Assembly (NCBI RefSeq): GCF_013200955.2
Contig: NZ_CP053697.2
Span: 62,001-126,000 of the forward strand
Reading direction: 5' to 3'
Source: Pseudomonas campi
GTDB taxonomy: Bacteria; Pseudomonadota; Gammaproteobacteria; Pseudomonadales; Pseudomonadaceae
Length of the DNA stretch: 64,000 bases
A program made the translations under genes and the position numbers. Positions 62,924-64,000 of the stretch are shown in pieces (position 1 is the first letter of the stretch; every line of letters begins with the position of its first letter). A model generated the notes under the pieces. The model made no database searches, had not been told where the DNA came from, and saw only the letters and a program-made list of their open reading frames with translations.

Positions 62924-64000
62924 ATGTCTTCCGTGCCCTCCAGCGCTGCGCCCGCGGCGCGCCCGTTGAACCGTAGTGATTACAAGACCCTGTCGCTGTC
63001 CGCCCTCGGCGGCGCGCTGGAGTTCTACGACTTCATCATCTTCGTGTTCTTCACGGCGGTGCTCAGCAAGCTGTTCTTCCCCGCCGACATGCCCGAGTGG
63101 CTGCGCCAGCTGCAGACCTTCGGCATTTTCGCCGCCGGTTACCTGGCGCGACCGCTGGGCGGCATCGTCCTGGCGCACTTCGGCGACCTGCTCGGACGCA
63201 AGCGCATGTTCACCCTGAGCATCTTCCTGATGGCCGTGCCGACCCTGCTCATGGGCCTGCTGCCGACCTATGCGCAAATCGGCATCTGGGCGCCGCTGGC
63301 GCTGCTGGCGCTGCGCGTGGTGCAGGGCGCGGCGATTGGCGGCGAAGTGCCGGGGGCCTGGGTGTTCGTCGCCGAACACGTGCCGCCGCGGCATATCGGC
63401 TTCGCCTGCAGCACCCTGACCGCGGGGCTGACCGTGGGCATCCTGCTCGGTTCGCTGACCGCCAGCCTGATCAACCGGGTGTTCACGCCAGAGGAACTGG
63501 CGGCCTATGCCTGGCGCATCCCGTTCCTGGTCGGCGGCCTGTTCGGCCTGATTGCCATGTACCTGCGCCGCTGGCTGCATGAGACCCCGGTGTTCGCCGA
63601 AATGCAGCTGCGCCAGACCCTGGCCGCCGAGCTGCCGCTGAAGACCGTGGTGCGCGAGCATCGCCCGGCGGTGATCTTGTGCATGCTGCTGACCTGGGTG
63701 CTGTCGGCCGGCATAGTCGTGGTAATCCTGATGACCCCGACCCTGCTGCAGACCCTGCATGGCTTCAAGCCGGCCGAGGCGCTGCAGGCCAACAGCCTGG
63801 CCATCGTCTGCCTGAGCATCGGCTGCGTACTGGCCGGCTGGCTGGCGGATCGCATCGGCGCCGGGCGGGTGTTCGTCGGCGGCGGCCTGTTGCTGCTGCT
63901 CAGCTCCTGGACCTTTTACAACAGCCTGGCCAGCCATCCCGAACTGCTGCTGCCGCTGTATGCCCTGGCCGGTCTGTGCGTGGGCATGATCGGCGCCATT
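62924..64000 (+). CDS. MFS transporter, metabolite:H+ symporter type, 3'-truncated by window end
   Basis: 359 residues are visible with no stop before the window end. At least nine membrane helices. MFS signatures: LGGALEFYDFIIFVFF (about 25-40), GYLARPLGGIVLAHFGDLLG and RKRMFTLSIFLM (loop 2-3 motif, about 71-102), RVVQGAAIGGEVPGAWVFVA (about 128-147). The pattern fits the MHS/proline-shikimate-citrate branch. Substrate unknown. ATG at 62924 begins MSSVPSSAAPAARPLN; SD is weak (agaagct). Confidence 0.88.
   Translation, partial: MSSVPSSAAPAARPLNRSDYKTLSLSALGGALEFYDFIIFVFFTAVLSKLFFPADMPEWLRQLQTFGIFAAGYLARPLGGIVLAHFGDLLGRKRMFTLSIFLMAVPTLLMGLLPTYAQIGIWAPLALLALRVVQGAAIGGEVPGAWVFVAEHVPPRHIGFACSTLTAGLTVGILLGSLTASLINRVFTPEELAAYAWRIPFLVGGLFGLIAMYLRRWLHETPVFAEMQLRQTLAAELPLKTVVREHRPAVILCMLLTWVLSAGIVVVILMTPTLLQTLHGFKPAEALQANSLAIVCLSIGCVLAGWLADRIGAGRVFVGGGLLLLLSSWTFYNSLASHPELLLPLYALAGLCVGMIGAI

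Overview
The window is a high-GC bacterial chromosome segment that reads as Pseudomonas. The reasons are gene content (pycA/oadA with a divergent LysR regulator, aspA, purEK, uvrD, an acetylpolyamine amidohydrolase with its binding protein), Pseudomonas-type REP palindromes, and gene order. From memory, and not checked here, uvrD / EAL protein / U32 peptidase / zwf-like / RpiR / pycR / pycA / oadA is the order of P. aeruginosa PAO1 PA5443 down to PA5435, and aspA-LysR and purEK match PA5429-PA5428 and PA5426-PA5425.

Layout. 0-8.4 kb holds the end of a pectinacetylesterase-like gene, a lipase-chaperone-like protein, a SUKH protein, a Tat-exported PhoX phosphatase, a Tim44-domain protein, a PaiB-like protein, a TetR regulator and a small outer-membrane barrel. 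8.5-15 kb is core: uvrD, a PAS-GGDEF-EAL protein and the tRNA hydroxylation factor trhP. 15.2-31.5 kb is an accessory island between the trhP and zwf-like genes. It carries an OmpA fragment, a CSLREA-type beta-helix exoprotein with decayed relatives, several lower-GC orphan membrane or secreted proteins, a 7TM-DISM GGDEF-EAL protein, and an orphan type VI secretion module: hcp, vgrG, DUF4123 adaptor, a 1012-residue effector of no family I recognise, and an exported Sel1-type candidate immunity protein. 31.7-39 kb is core central metabolism: zwf isozyme, RpiR regulator, pycR, and two-subunit pyruvate carboxylase. 39-56.5 kb holds amino-acid and polyamine genes (threonine aldolase, acetylpolyamine deacetylase with binding protein, glutaminase, asparaginase, alanine symporter, aspartase) plus regulators and hydrolases. 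56.5-58.2 kb is a small accessory patch with a long inverted repeat and an AT-rich lipoprotein gene. 58.4-64 kb holds purEK, a DUF3299 protein, a mutarotase, a YciA-type thioesterase and an MFS transporter cut by the window end.

The most striking non-coding feature is a family of miniature inverted-repeat elements. Four full copies have a 140-bp body, one is shortened, and two are larger variants. Their ends (GAACCTGTTTACGATCT or close variants) are flanked by TNA-like triplets, two of them exact 3-bp duplications (TTA/TTA, TGA/TGA). Because TAA and TGA are TNA triplets, many copies begin at the last base of a stop codon, and two larger variants exactly fill the gap between convergent stop codons. 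A second palindromic repeat family (core ctctccc-ataaat-gggagag) has one copy inside vgrG, in frame and translated.

No rRNA, tRNA, CRISPR array or complete transposase gene was seen. All positions come from reading by eye; composition statements are visual impressions, not computed values.
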